From positions 1 to 30,157 of the IMG/VR virus record IMGVR_UViG_3300037245_003229: 30,157 bases of DNA; one strand, written 5' to 3'. The DNA comes from a virus. How positions within the stretch are numbered: the stretch's first letter is position 1; the number at the start of each line of letters is the position of its first letter. The notes beneath the pieces are model-generated. The model did not search any database and had not been told where the DNA came from. It saw nothing but the letters and a program-made list of their open reading frames with translations. The position numbers and the translations under genes are program-made. Of this stretch, positions 8,665 through 16,704 are shown one piece after another.

Positions 8665-9783
8665 CGTAAAGCCCGTAACCTCACCACCATGTGCGAAATC
8701 GTAGATCTGGCTATACTGAACCTTGAGGTCATTAAAGGTATCGGCATATGAGATCGACGTAATGTCAGGGGGTTCCAAACAATCTTCATCTGTTACTAAA
8801 TCCATATCAGACGCAGCTATGGTACTCCTAAGTAAATCGGGTTCGAACTGCCCGGTGTCGTCACCATACGGCATTATACCCTGGACGTGCTGAAGGATGG
8901 AGTTTACGTACGTTATAGCAGAATCGTGTTTGAATAATATCGATGTACCACGTTTTTCATTTGCGTTATATAACGCATTTGCAAAATCTGAAAATTTCGT
9001 TTCGTTTAACCAGTCGGTGCTTAGTTGACATTGCTGGGATAAGATATACCAAATCGCATGCGCAGGGTTATAATCGTAGGTGTCGATTATATGGTTTGCA
9101 TTGAATGCAAATTCCGGGGTTTTCCTCATAACGAAACGAACAGTAGGAGCCCGATTATAACTGCCTAAACTACAGTCGTTAAAGAACGCCCAACAAAGTC
9201 CACGGTATGACGGGTTTTGATCGGCACCAACTACTCCCCCAATAGTGTCGTCGGCCACTTGGTCGGTTCCACCAAAAAAAAGAGTCATCGATCCCATGTT
9301 CTTTAACGTAATCGTTGTTTTCCCGTCTACTGCATCCGAGCGTAATAGATTACCCTTCCAAACCACTTTATCGTTCGCAAAAACGGTATAAAGTTCATCA
9401 ATGGGACCTACCGCAAGTCCTACCGCCCATGAGAGGAAATACTCGTATCCCGTTACAACCTCTTTTGAACTCCCACCGCCTTTACCACCACTTTCTTGTT
9501 TTTCAGTTACATCCTCAACGTGGCCTTCCCCATACCAGAAGATATTCCCTGCAGTTTTAGTCGTACCCAAAAAATCGGAAATGACTGCGCCCTCCTGCGC
9601 AGGGGTCAGATCTAAATTCGCAATATCGGGTTGACCAGAAGAAGGTACATCGGCTTCTAAAGGATCTACGATACCACCAAGACCTGCACCTATACTAGCA
9701 CCCATAATGGCCCCAGTCGGACCACCAATATAGTAACCAACTACTGCGCCTGCAACACCACCTATTATCTGCCCCATACTCAT
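8662..9783 (-). CDS. Tail-tip (TipJ/megatron-like) protein, N-terminal part
   Basis: 373 residues ending at an in-frame TGA. The N-terminus is a glycine-rich hydrophobic stretch (residues 1-40, GGVAGAVVGYYIGGPTGAIMG), typical of tail-tip proteins of this type, followed by PSSGQPDIANLDLTPAQEGA. The segment GYEYFLSWAVGLAVGPIDEL (about 114-133) and the block PAHAIWYILSQQCQLSTDWLNE match the order seen in phage central tail-tip proteins. The end (SISYADTFNDLKVQYSQIYD) is where homologues continue into further tip domains; here the frame reaches TGA 17 residues later. It follows the NlpC/P60-like gene with a 2-nt gap, as in gene transfer agent-like modules. A family member of this kind is normally well over 1000 residues, so 373 is short. 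See the downstream entry for the rest. Confidence 0.75.
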   Translation of the reverse strand: MSMGQIIGGVAGAVVGYYIGGPTGAIMGASIGAGLGGIVDPLEADVPSSGQPDIANLDLTPAQEGAVISDFLGTTKTAGNIFWYGEGHVEDVTEKQESGGKGGGSSKEVVTGYEYFLSWAVGLAVGPIDELYTVFANDKVVWKGNLLRSDAVDGKTTITLKNMGSMTLFFGGTDQVADDTIGGVVGADQNPSYRGLCWAFFNDCSLGSYNRAPTVRFVMRKTPEFAFNANHIIDTYDYNPAHAIWYILSQQCQLSTDWLNETKFSDFANALYNANEKRGTSILFKHDSAITYVNSILQHVQGIMPYGDDTGQFEPDLLRSTIAASDMDLVTDEDCLEPPDITSISYADTFNDLKVQYSQIYDFAHGGEVTGFT

Positions 9784-9785
9784 AG

Positions 9786-10253
9786 TTAGTACCTCATCCT
9801 TAAAACGTATTCCATTCGATTATAAAAATCCAAATCCCTTAAAACGCGCTTTTCAACTCGTAAACCGGTCAACGCCTGATATACCTCCCCGTTGAAATAA
9901 ATGCCGGCATGTGCCGGATGCTTACCCCATTTGAACAAAATTACGTCGCCATTCATTAGTAAGTTTGGGTCAACTTTAACGAGTTCACAATTATATTGTT
10001 CGGTCATCCCTTCTAACAACAAAGACCGACCATTGTGAAGATGCCAGTCGGGTTGATACCGCGGGATGCGAATTAAACGGCCATGGTCGGCACCCACAGC
10101 ACGAAACGATCGAACAACTAAATGAATACAATCGCAACCACGTTGCTTAACCCCGGTAAAGTGTTTATACGGGGTGTTCACCCAGGAATCGAGTTCGCCC
10201 TTTAAAGCACTTTCGTTATCTAAATCTTCGAAAAACCATTTATAGTCTGGCAT
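9786..10253 (-). CDS. NlpC/P60-like tail cysteine peptidase
   Basis: A 155-residue protein whose start overlaps the stop of the upstream gene (TAATG at 10251-10255). The catalytic cysteine motif is GCDC (probable nucleophile C42, followed by IHLVVRSF), and the second catalytic block is HPAHAGIYFNG with H115. WVNTPYKH before the cysteine is typical of the phage/gene transfer agent branch. The family cleaves peptide bonds in the cell-wall peptidoglycan. Encoded between the DUF2163-like protein and the tail-tip protein, it most likely sits at the tail tip and opens the wall locally during DNA entry. The third polar residue of the triad was not assigned with confidence. Confidence 0.88.
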   Translation of the reverse strand: MPDYKWFFEDLDNESALKGELDSWVNTPYKHFTGVKQRGCDCIHLVVRSFRAVGADHGRLIRIPRYQPDWHLHNGRSLLLEGMTEQYNCELVKVDPNLLMNGDVILFKWGKHPAHAGIYFNGEVYQALTGLRVEKRVLRDLDFYNRMEYVLRMRY

Positions 10254-11098
10254 TAGTTCACCCAGGTTGCCGGATTATCAAAAGGCATATACCGGAATCC
10301 TAAAAACCGGTCAAGGTCGCCATTACCAAGATTGTTATACTTGTCCCGGCAGGCATCCATCGATTTGTTGCACCCTGGCGCAGCGTAAATGTCTTCCCCA
10401 CCAATTAACCCCGGTATATAGAATTGAATCGTTATCACAGACCCAACATGGTTAGTGATAGTACGTTTATAGTTTCCCCACTTTATGTAACCTAACGTAT
10501 AGTATCCATCGTCCTCTCCACTAAAAGCAGAATCCGTTATCTGCAGGCCATTTGACGAAATGGATTCAATGGCTGAAACGGTTCCCCCATAAGACGTTAA
10601 GGCAACAGCACATTGGTCGGAATAAAGTTTTAGATTACAAGTAGGTTGATACCGCATCGTGGGTATCTTCATCTTTAAAAACTTTTCAAAACCGTGACAT
10701 TCAATAGTCCCCTTAACTCCATTATACTTTACATTCGCTACTTGACCAATGAATATGACACGTTTTTCAAGTGGGTCCTGGTCCCGGAACAACTTCGCAA
10801 CCTCAATCCAAATCATTTCGGGCATGGGTTGCGTTAAGTAGTTTGAAAATGCAGGGTTTAACCTCGAAACGTCAATTGTCATTTTCGAAATGTTAAGATC
10901 TGTATGGAATGCTGACCTTGACCGCTTAAACGTTGCGGCTTCGTAAGTAGCCCCACCAGTAGCAGGGTAAACGAAATTCGAATCGCCCGAAGTATAATAC
11001 CAGGCTGCGTCCAACGAATCGTTCCAGAATCGATAAATTTCAACCGGCTTTCGTTTATTAGCCTGGTCTTTCTCATAGTAAGACTCGGAAAGTGCCAT
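10253..11098 (-). CDS. DUF2163/BR0599-like distal tail protein
   Basis: 281 residues. The C-terminal motif GCNKSMDACRDKYNNLGN followed by FLGFRYMPFDNP is the hallmark of the phage BR0599/DUF2163 C-terminal region, and the middle carries RYQPTCNLKLYSDQC. The pairs of cysteines (TC, QC, GC, AC) suggest metal binding at the hub, as known for related gene transfer agent hub proteins. Both ends overlap neighbours by TAATG, consistent with translational coupling. In this family the protein forms the baseplate hub between distal tail protein and tail tip. No catalytic function is expected. Confidence 0.85.
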   Translation of the reverse strand: MALSESYYEKDQANKRKPVEIYRFWNDSLDAAWYYTSGDSNFVYPATGGATYEAATFKRSRSAFHTDLNISKMTIDVSRLNPAFSNYLTQPMPEMIWIEVAKLFRDQDPLEKRVIFIGQVANVKYNGVKGTIECHGFEKFLKMKIPTMRYQPTCNLKLYSDQCAVALTSYGGTVSAIESISSNGLQITDSAFSGEDDGYYTLGYIKWGNYKRTITNHVGSVITIQFYIPGLIGGEDIYAAPGCNKSMDACRDKYNNLGNGDLDRFLGFRYMPFDNPATWVN

Positions 11099-12288
11099 TA
11101 CAACGCCTCCTTCAATAGTCCATGGGTCGATTGGTTAATATTCGCAACGTTCCCCTTAACGAAATCAAGTTCTAATCGGTCCCCATTAAACCTCGAAAAT
11201 GTCATGAAACTAAATAACGTACGGTTAAGGTCGTTCACCCTTAACGCGGTTCCAATAGCAGCGCTAAGTGTGATTGTAGTGGAAGTAGCCGATTCGATTT
11301 TTCGGCATACGTAAGACCTGTTGGGAAGGCCAATAAACAAGTGCCTATTTATAATGTCATTCTCAACAAACAAGGTATCGTAATCGTAGTCAGCAACATC
11401 GATTAACGTTGCTCCTTCTGTTACGGCTGCCGTAGGGACAAGGTCTTGGTTCCATGAGGGCATCCAAAAACTATCGTACTTCCCCAATCGATGATCGAAG
11501 AAATTTTGAATATCCCATATAGTAGACCGCCCATCTGCGACAAGGCTAAACTTATTTACAAGGTGCGTATCGTCATCATCATACCACGACTCTACAGACG
11601 ACTTACCGATACCACCAATGACAAGATTCGGGTGAATAAAACCTTGACTTTTGGAGGCCTGAACCACAAATTCGAAAATCGGGTGCCCTAAGTAAGTAGC
11701 GCCAATAGTGGGTGTTGTATAACTGAAAGCTACTAAAGCAGACATGTCTTCCGCGGCATCTAAAGTTAACGTATCGGAGTTTGTGTTAAACCGCTTTATA
11801 TCAAAACCACTACCAAGACGAAAGTCGTAAACCGGCATAAAGTACGTAGTATCCTTATCCCAGGTATCTGAAAGTAAATCACTTGCACCAATCGTCGTAC
11901 CACTCACGGTATTGATCGTAATAACCTCATAATCGGTAAAATCATTCTTATTGATAAGGATTGCGTTTCGTCCCTTATAAAAATGACGATTCTCCGTTTC
12001 GGTTACTGCTACATTTAGTTGGGAAACGTTGGCATCGGCCCGAAGTGGGGTTAAGTCATGCCATATCGGTATACCCCATACCTTTTGCTTGTTTTTGAAG
12101 AGGTAACGACGGAACCAATTAGTTTTGGATCCGTCGTTACCAATAAAATCAAGTTTGGTATCTAACCGTGGCCACGTGAATAGAGCAGACCTCGTCTCTT
12201 CGCCCTTAACCGTCTTTAAGATCTCGGTTTTCCAGATATGGCTATAGTTTTGAGACTTAGGTCGTATTGTAAGATATATATCGGGCAT
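11098..12288 (-). CDS. Distal tail protein (DUF2460-like)
   Basis: 396 residues, ATG 12286-12288, overlapping the next start by TAATG. The block FFDHRLGKYDSFWMPSWNQD (about residues 265-284) resembles the conserved R.G....F..P motif of DUF2460-type distal tail proteins, and the position directly after the tape measure and before the hub protein is the expected one. The remainder is beta-rich and has no catalytic motif I can see. Its likely role is the ring that joins the last tail-tube ring to the hub. The N-terminal 200 residues are not recognised and are longer than in the simplest family members, so an added domain is possible. Confidence 0.65.
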   Translation of the reverse strand: MPDIYLTIRPKSQNYSHIWKTEILKTVKGEETRSALFTWPRLDTKLDFIGNDGSKTNWFRRYLFKNKQKVWGIPIWHDLTPLRADANVSQLNVAVTETENRHFYKGRNAILINKNDFTDYEVITINTVSGTTIGASDLLSDTWDKDTTYFMPVYDFRLGSGFDIKRFNTNSDTLTLDAAEDMSALVAFSYTTPTIGATYLGHPIFEFVVQASKSQGFIHPNLVIGGIGKSSVESWYDDDDTHLVNKFSLVADGRSTIWDIQNFFDHRLGKYDSFWMPSWNQDLVPTAAVTEGATLIDVADYDYDTLFVENDIINRHLFIGLPNRSYVCRKIESATSTTITLSAAIGTALRVNDLNRTLFSFMTFSRFNGDRLELDFVKGNVANINQSTHGLLKEAL

Positions 12289-12289
12289 A

Positions 12290-14404
12290 TTATAGTCCTA
12301 AACTTTCTCGGTTACTTGCAATAACGTTTATAACTGCATCCTGGCCTTCGGAACTATTTAAATAATCAGACATCATAGAAGGGTCAATAATATTCGCAAT
12401 CGTAACCTTCGGTGCGGGTGCTTCACCACCATTCGGAATAATGCGCCCCTTCGACTTAGGGGAAAACCCCTCGGGTCCGCCTGCACCAACTACAGCAGAA
12501 TCACCACGATCACTTATAAACCTTTCGGGTCCCTTTTCACCAACGATATAAGGTGTTCCTTTGTAAACATTACCACCATCTGCTTTCCCTGCAATCGCAC
12601 CTAAAACACCCGTAATAAGACCACCATAACCACTGCCACCACTTGAAGATTGTAAGGCATTGAGGATAGCCTGTTTTGCGATCATTTTTAAAATATCGGT
12701 TGTGAATGACGTAGCAAATTCACTAAACGCTTCTTTCGCACTTTTTGCTCCGGTTAAAAACCCTTCAAATGCATCAACCATACCACCCGCGAAAGCATCA
12801 TCCATCGATGCCCCGATTTTCTCGATTTGTAATTCAAGGTCAGTAAGAATTTTAGACCTCTTAATCGCATGCCATTCCTCGACTTTTGCCCGTTCAACCC
12901 CTGCGTTGAGGTATGCTTCAGTTAGTTCATCGAGTTTTTTTATTTCAAGGTCATACCTGGACAACGTTGCTTCATCGTAAGCCTTGTCAAACTTAGTTCG
13001 GAGGGATTGGTCACTCTTTGAAACCTCCTTTTTCTTAGTTGGTTCCGTTAGAGTCGGGGGGATAAACGGCTTAATCTCAATTTTAGAAGTTGCTTCAATC
13101 TTTTTATAAATATTGTCAACGAAACCACTGATTTTATCGTAATAGCTTTCCTCACTTGCGAGGTTAACCAACTGTTCAGACGTAATTTCCATACTACGGA
13201 ATGCTTCATCCGCCATTGCCGCAGAGGAGTCAGCAATATCATCGAATGATTTCGACACTTCTACGGAATCCAGGATTGCGTCCCCGAGTGCTTTTGTTAA
13301 GGGGTTCCCCAGGTACTTCCCTGACAGGGATAGGACTTTTCCCAATTTAAGAAACTTTCCCTCAAGGAGACCGAACAGGTCTGAAATCACTCGCGAAATT
13401 GCCCAAACACCAACAAGGATAACGCCAGAAACCCCATGCCATGCGGCTTCAAGTCCCAACCACACCATCTTCAGTCCATTAAACGCATCCATCATAAAGG
13501 CAACACCCTTTACGATTCCTTCAAGTGCACTAAGAACATTTTTACCCATGCGCTCTGCAAATTCTTTCATATCCCCTTTTTGTTTCAGTTCTTCAAATAA
13601 GTCAACGATTGCTTTAAGACCCGTCTTTATAAACGTAAAAACACCAGAATCCATGACCATGTTTCTAAACTCAAACCATTTGTCACCGAGCATACTCATC
13701 ATACCACTCCAGGTCTTCGCCATTGCAGTAGTTGCCCCGGCAAACTTAGACTGAGGTTCCGTCCATGCTTCTTTCAACCTCGTTCTGGTTTCTTCAAGCG
13801 AATACTTGACACCTGCGGTAAACCCCAACATCGACAACACACCTTTTTCACGGAATTGATCGGCTGCCGAAGCACCTGCGGAATACATACGAATAATCTG
13901 CCCAGTAGTATCTTCCATAGTCATATTGGTTGCTGCCGCCAAATCACCAATCAAGGGTATCCACTCGGACACTTCATCGATACCACCTTGCATTACACCT
14001 GCGAGGTTCGTAGCCGAATTCATAATTGCCTCAAATTCGAAGGGAACCTCACTTGCATAAGTGGACATACGCTTAAACATTTCTGCCCCAGCCTCAGCAC
14101 TACCCAATAGTATTGTCAATCTGAGGTTAAATGCTTCCGATGTTTTTTTGGCATCCATAAACGACTTTATAAGACCACCCAGGGCGAGGCTACCCATGAG
14201 GCCAATTATAGCCATCTTTAACCCGCCGAATCCTTTAATCAAGTTCTTTAAGGGACTTCCGATCTTCGCCAATGCCCCTTTAAAACCTTTTGCCTTCATC
14301 TCGGCCTTTTTTGCCTCGTCGCCAACGTCCTCAAACCCTTGTTCGAGTTTGTCGAGGTTTCTCACCCCTTCCTTTGTATCTACTGGTATCTTTAGACCTG
14401 ACAT
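12290..14404 (-). CDS. Tail tape measure protein
   Basis: I choose ATG 14402-14404 (MSGLKIPVDTK, after a GGGGGA box), giving 704 residues. An upstream ATG at 14443 would add only an Asn/Gln-rich tail (MLNINNNNNQGET) with no better ribosome site. Charged helices at 10-45 precede a hydrophobic segment at about 61-80 (GLKMAIIGLMGSLALGGLIK). A second hydrophobic region lies around VILVGVWAISRVISDLFGLL. The C-terminus has the typical tape-measure end GTPYIVGEKGPERFI. Tape measure proteins set tail length, roughly 1.5 angstrom per residue, so a tail near 105 nm is expected (inference). The first 74 nt overlap the -1 frame of the chaperone extension. No peptidoglycan hydrolase domain was seen. Confidence 0.9.
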   Translation of the reverse strand: MSGLKIPVDTKEGVRNLDKLEQGFEDVGDEAKKAEMKAKGFKGALAKIGSPLKNLIKGFGGLKMAIIGLMGSLALGGLIKSFMDAKKTSEAFNLRLTILLGSAEAGAEMFKRMSTYASEVPFEFEAIMNSATNLAGVMQGGIDEVSEWIPLIGDLAAATNMTMEDTTGQIIRMYSAGASAADQFREKGVLSMLGFTAGVKYSLEETRTRLKEAWTEPQSKFAGATTAMAKTWSGMMSMLGDKWFEFRNMVMDSGVFTFIKTGLKAIVDLFEELKQKGDMKEFAERMGKNVLSALEGIVKGVAFMMDAFNGLKMVWLGLEAAWHGVSGVILVGVWAISRVISDLFGLLEGKFLKLGKVLSLSGKYLGNPLTKALGDAILDSVEVSKSFDDIADSSAAMADEAFRSMEITSEQLVNLASEESYYDKISGFVDNIYKKIEATSKIEIKPFIPPTLTEPTKKKEVSKSDQSLRTKFDKAYDEATLSRYDLEIKKLDELTEAYLNAGVERAKVEEWHAIKRSKILTDLELQIEKIGASMDDAFAGGMVDAFEGFLTGAKSAKEAFSEFATSFTTDILKMIAKQAILNALQSSSGGSGYGGLITGVLGAIAGKADGGNVYKGTPYIVGEKGPERFISDRGDSAVVGAGGPEGFSPKSKGRIIPNGGEAPAPKVTIANIIDPSMMSDYLNSSEGQDAVINVIASNRESLGL

Positions 14405-14738
14405 TGTTTCCCCCTGATTGTTGTTGTTGTTGATATTTAACAACTAACCAATCGTACATGTAATTCTCAATTAGACTAATTCGTTCAAATTCCGTTATGG
14501 TAAGACCGTATATCTCACACACATCGGCAATCGTTTTCGTTGGTATAGGTGCAATTCCGTACCCTGGAGGCCTATCCCTGTGACTTAATTGTTTCCATAA
14601 GCGCCAACATAAAAGATTCGTACCTTGAAGTTCGTCAGGTTTGGCGCACTCACTACAAGGCGGGTCACCGTCCCAGGTTTCGTCACACTCTTCACAAGTA
14701 ACGTTGCCCGCCTTTGTCCAATCAAGATACGTAATTAC
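14331..14738 (-). CDS. Tail assembly chaperone, T-like extension made by -1 frameshift
   Basis: This frame has no convincing start of its own but joins the upstream chaperone gene exactly at a GGGAAAG slip site. After the shift the product reads VITYLDWTKAGNVTC and continues for 135 codons to TGA 14331-14333, giving a 273-residue G-T-like fusion, close to the lambda gpGT size. The extension carries a four-cysteine zinc knuckle (C153, C156, C166, C169 of the fusion), a Trp-rich LLCWRLWKQLSH segment, PPGYG, and a helical ISLIENYMYDWLVVKYQ segment. The last 74 nt overlap the tape-measure start in another frame. In lambda the minor GT product recruits tube protein to the tape measure; a similar role is likely here. 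Confidence 0.8.
   Translation of the reverse strand, partial: VITYLDWTKAGNVTCEECDETWDGDPPCSECAKPDELQGTNLLCWRLWKQLSHRDRPPGYGIAPIPTKTIADVCEIYGLTITEFERISLIENYMYDWLVVKYQQQQQSGGNNVRSKDTSRYKGRGEKPRQTRTRV
14657..14714 (-). repeat. 8-bp inverted repeat downstream of the frameshift site
   Basis: AAGGCGGG and CCCGCCTT arms are perfect complements at 14657-14664 and 14707-14714, with a 42-nt loop. The transcript meets the first arm 23 nt after the slip site. It could form a stem that stimulates frameshifting, but the spacer is longer than usual, so this may be chance. Confidence 0.3.
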
Positions 14739-15151
14739 TTTCCCTCGTCCTCATCCTCCGTTGCCTCAGCATCTTCCGAAATGGAATCGAGTTTCTCAAA
14801 CAACCAAGACGTAATATCGGACCGCCCTTTGTCGAACTTAATTTTGTTTTCCCTGGTACAGGGAAGTGGTGTTCCGTCGGCAGCTCCAACACCCCAGTCA
14901 ACTATCAAAAAGTCAACCTTATCATCCATGAAACCTTCGTGGTTGAGTTTCGTAAACCGCTGTTGATTCTGCATCCTCGCTTTTTTGCCAAGAGATTTTG
15001 GCGCGTCCCACTCAGATACGGTGTTTTGGTCTGTAAGGCGGGTGAAGTCGCGTGGGGAAGGCTGCTTAACGACGAAAAAACATTCTTCATCTCCGCCCTC
15101 GTCCCAGGTAAACCGAAATTGAATAACTTCTTCCTTAAATTTTAATCCCAT
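14735..15151 (-). CDS. Tail assembly chaperone (G-like)
   Basis: 138 residues, ATG 15149-15151, with an acidic C-terminus (ISEDAEATEDEDEGK) that ends at the slip site. The position between tail tube and tape measure is that of the lambda G gene. The N-terminal part (FKEEVIQFRFTWDEGGDEECFFVVKQ) is beta-like, as in short chaperones of siphophages. In the family, the abundant G form coats the tape measure during tail assembly and is absent from finished virions. The identification rests on position, size and the frameshift arrangement more than on residue motifs. Confidence 0.8.
   Translation of the reverse strand: MGLKFKEEVIQFRFTWDEGGDEECFFVVKQPSPRDFTRLTDQNTVSEWDAPKSLGKKARMQNQQRFTKLNHEGFMDDKVDFLIVDWGVGAADGTPLPCTRENKIKFDKGRSDITSWLFEKLDSISEDAEATEDEDEGK
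14738..14744 (-). other. Programmed -1 frameshift site GGGAAAG
   Basis: On the minus strand the codons read G GGA AAG TAA. The heptamer G_GGA_AAG is a canonical X_XXY_YYZ slippery sequence and is the same one used by phage lambda at G/T. The zero-frame stop follows at once, and the -1 frame is open for 135 codons up to the tape-measure gene. Confidence 0.88.
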
Positions 15152-15183
15152 TGTAATATCTCCCGTTTATTGCCCGGAAAATG

Positions 15184-15244
15184 AAAAAAAAGTGGGAAGG
15201 GGTGCCGGGATTCACCCCTTATCAGTCCGCGAACCTATCCCACT
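15184..15244 (-). terminator. Rho-independent terminator after the tail tube gene
   Basis: An outer 7-bp stem pairs 15191-15197 with 15238-15244 (AGTGGGA/TCCCACT). An inner 8-bp stem pairs 15197-15204 with 15213-15220 (AAGGGGTG/CACCCCTT). A run of eight T follows in the minus-strand transcript (15184-15191). The inner hairpin plus the T run is a good terminator. Partial termination here would keep the tube protein abundant relative to downstream tail genes. Confidence 0.7.
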
Positions 15245-15247
15245 AAA

Positions 15248-15278
15248 ATCGCCCTTTGAGCCGGGTTAAAAGGACGAT
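15248..15278 (-). repeat. Hairpin at the 3' end of the tail tube gene
   Basis: Arms 15248-15257 and 15269-15278 pair over 10 positions with one G-U pair and an 11-nt loop. It starts inside the stop codon of the tube gene and lies just before the terminator, so it may protect the transcript's 3' end or add to termination. There is no T run of its own. Confidence 0.5.
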
Positions 15279-16672
15279 TAATTAAATACTAACTCGGCCG
15301 AATCTTCACCAACGGTACCAAGTGCAGTCAACCCCATACTCAAGGCCAGCGTTGGACCATCACCCGAAATTTCCGGAGTCTGTAACTTACACTTTTTAAG
15401 GTATAAATCAATTCCCCTGTAATCGGCTGAGGTGGCAGTTCGTCCAAACGTAATATTGATTGGAACCTCGTAGGAATTCAAACCCAGGGTGAAGTACTTC
15501 GCATCTGCTGCCCGGAAATAAATGTTTAAATCCGAGGTAATGTTACGAACATCCTCGACGAAACCATCGGGATAATCATTACCCACTTCATCGACGATAT
15601 ACATTTTCGGAACATCAAAGGTAAAATCGTTACTTCGGAACTTACCAACAACCTCGTCGATAAGGATCGAAGTATAACGGCTTTCAATCGGAGACCCAAT
15701 AACGGTAGCAGAAGGAAGATAACCCTGGACGATATCGTCCTCAACCCAATCTGCTGAGATTGCCGGGGTTACTGCGATTTGGTTGTTATCGCGGTCTACC
15801 CTGGCAATGGTATAACCAGCAACGCCATTCGTGTAGGGACCCGTCGAATTCTCAATGCGGGCATTAACACTGAACCTATCAGCATCACTAATCGTTAACA
15901 ACGTTGCGCCGGACGATGCGGTACTTGCCATTGCGTCTTTTCCAGCAAACACCATCTGCATTCCTTGTCCATTCATCGCAAACGTTACTGCGCCCTCGTT
16001 GTTCACACCGATAACTGCATTCGATACCGAACAACCGCTTAAACCCTGCAAGAAGTGGTCGGTCTTAATCCATAAGGAAAAAGAGGGACTATCAACGGCT
16101 TGCTTGTAAAACCTGGAACTCAAATCGATGTCGTCGTTGTCCGCATAGTTCGTTGCGGTTGTACCGAAATACCCACGAACGCATCCGGTCAATGTACCAG
16201 CAACGGCGGTTTGCGAGGCACGCATGATTCCGGTGTATTTAACATACTCAGCATCTAAAAGGATGACGCCTCGGTTTGGCATTTCGCCACCAGTTAACCC
16301 ATCGAAAGTCAACGTTAACGCAGACGTATCGGCGGCAGCTGTTAACGAACCTGCGGTTGCGGGATTCAAACTTCCCTGCCAAGATTGGAAAAGTGCATCA
16401 CCCTGCGGTGTACCTCCAATAGTGGCGGCCGGACGGGCATACATGTTGAGAGACCAATCTCCGGGAGGTATTTGATTCTGGAACTGATCGAGAACGTCTA
16501 ACGAATTTCTCAATTCCTCGGAATTCGAAAATTCCGGAACTTGGTTAATCAACGCAAGACCCGCCGGGCGGATGAAATCAATGGCCGAGGGAAACTTCAG
16601 CGTCCCGCAGGTCGTTTCCTTAACAGCAAATACAGATTGATTTCGACTTATACCTATGTTTTCGCATGACAT
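15278..16672 (-). CDS. Major tail tube protein
   Basis: 464 residues, ATG 16670-16672 after AAGGAGG. The pattern SVFAVKETTCGTL...FIRPAG near the N-terminus, PPGDWSLNMYARP (about residues 69-81), the middle SFSLWIKTDHFLQ...GCSVSNAVIGVNNEGAVTFAMNGQGM, and the late block FTFDVPKMYIVDEVGNDYP...ITSDLNIYFR fit the long phage tail-tube proteins I know (Phage_tube_2-like). An inserted stretch (about 255-325, GATLLTISDADRFSVNARI...AVTPAI) looks like a separate small beta domain exposed on the tail surface (inference). Tube proteins polymerise into hexameric rings around the tape measure. A structured terminator directly follows the gene, as expected for a highly expressed product. Confidence 0.82.
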   Translation of the reverse strand: MSCENIGISRNQSVFAVKETTCGTLKFPSAIDFIRPAGLALINQVPEFSNSEELRNSLDVLDQFQNQIPPGDWSLNMYARPAATIGGTPQGDALFQSWQGSLNPATAGSLTAAADTSALTLTFDGLTGGEMPNRGVILLDAEYVKYTGIMRASQTAVAGTLTGCVRGYFGTTATNYADNDDIDLSSRFYKQAVDSPSFSLWIKTDHFLQGLSGCSVSNAVIGVNNEGAVTFAMNGQGMQMVFAGKDAMASTASSGATLLTISDADRFSVNARIENSTGPYTNGVAGYTIARVDRDNNQIAVTPAISADWVEDDIVQGYLPSATVIGSPIESRYTSILIDEVVGKFRSNDFTFDVPKMYIVDEVGNDYPDGFVEDVRNITSDLNIYFRAADAKYFTLGLNSYEVPINITFGRTATSADYRGIDLYLKKCKLQTPEISGDGPTLALSMGLTALGTVGEDSAELVFN

Positions 16673-16704
16673 CTTTATTCCTCCTTAAATTAATGTTGTA
16701 AGTT

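Noticed and set aside
14405-14443. Longer tape measure start at 14443
   Set aside because: It adds only an Asn/Gln stretch from a CAA repeat read in this frame, while the ATG at 14404 has a GGGGGA box and begins the conserved part.
15191-15244. tRNA-like fold (acceptor-like AGTGGGA/TCCCACT with an inner stem)
   Set aside because: It is only 54 nt, has no D or anticodon arm and is followed by a T run, so a terminator explains it.
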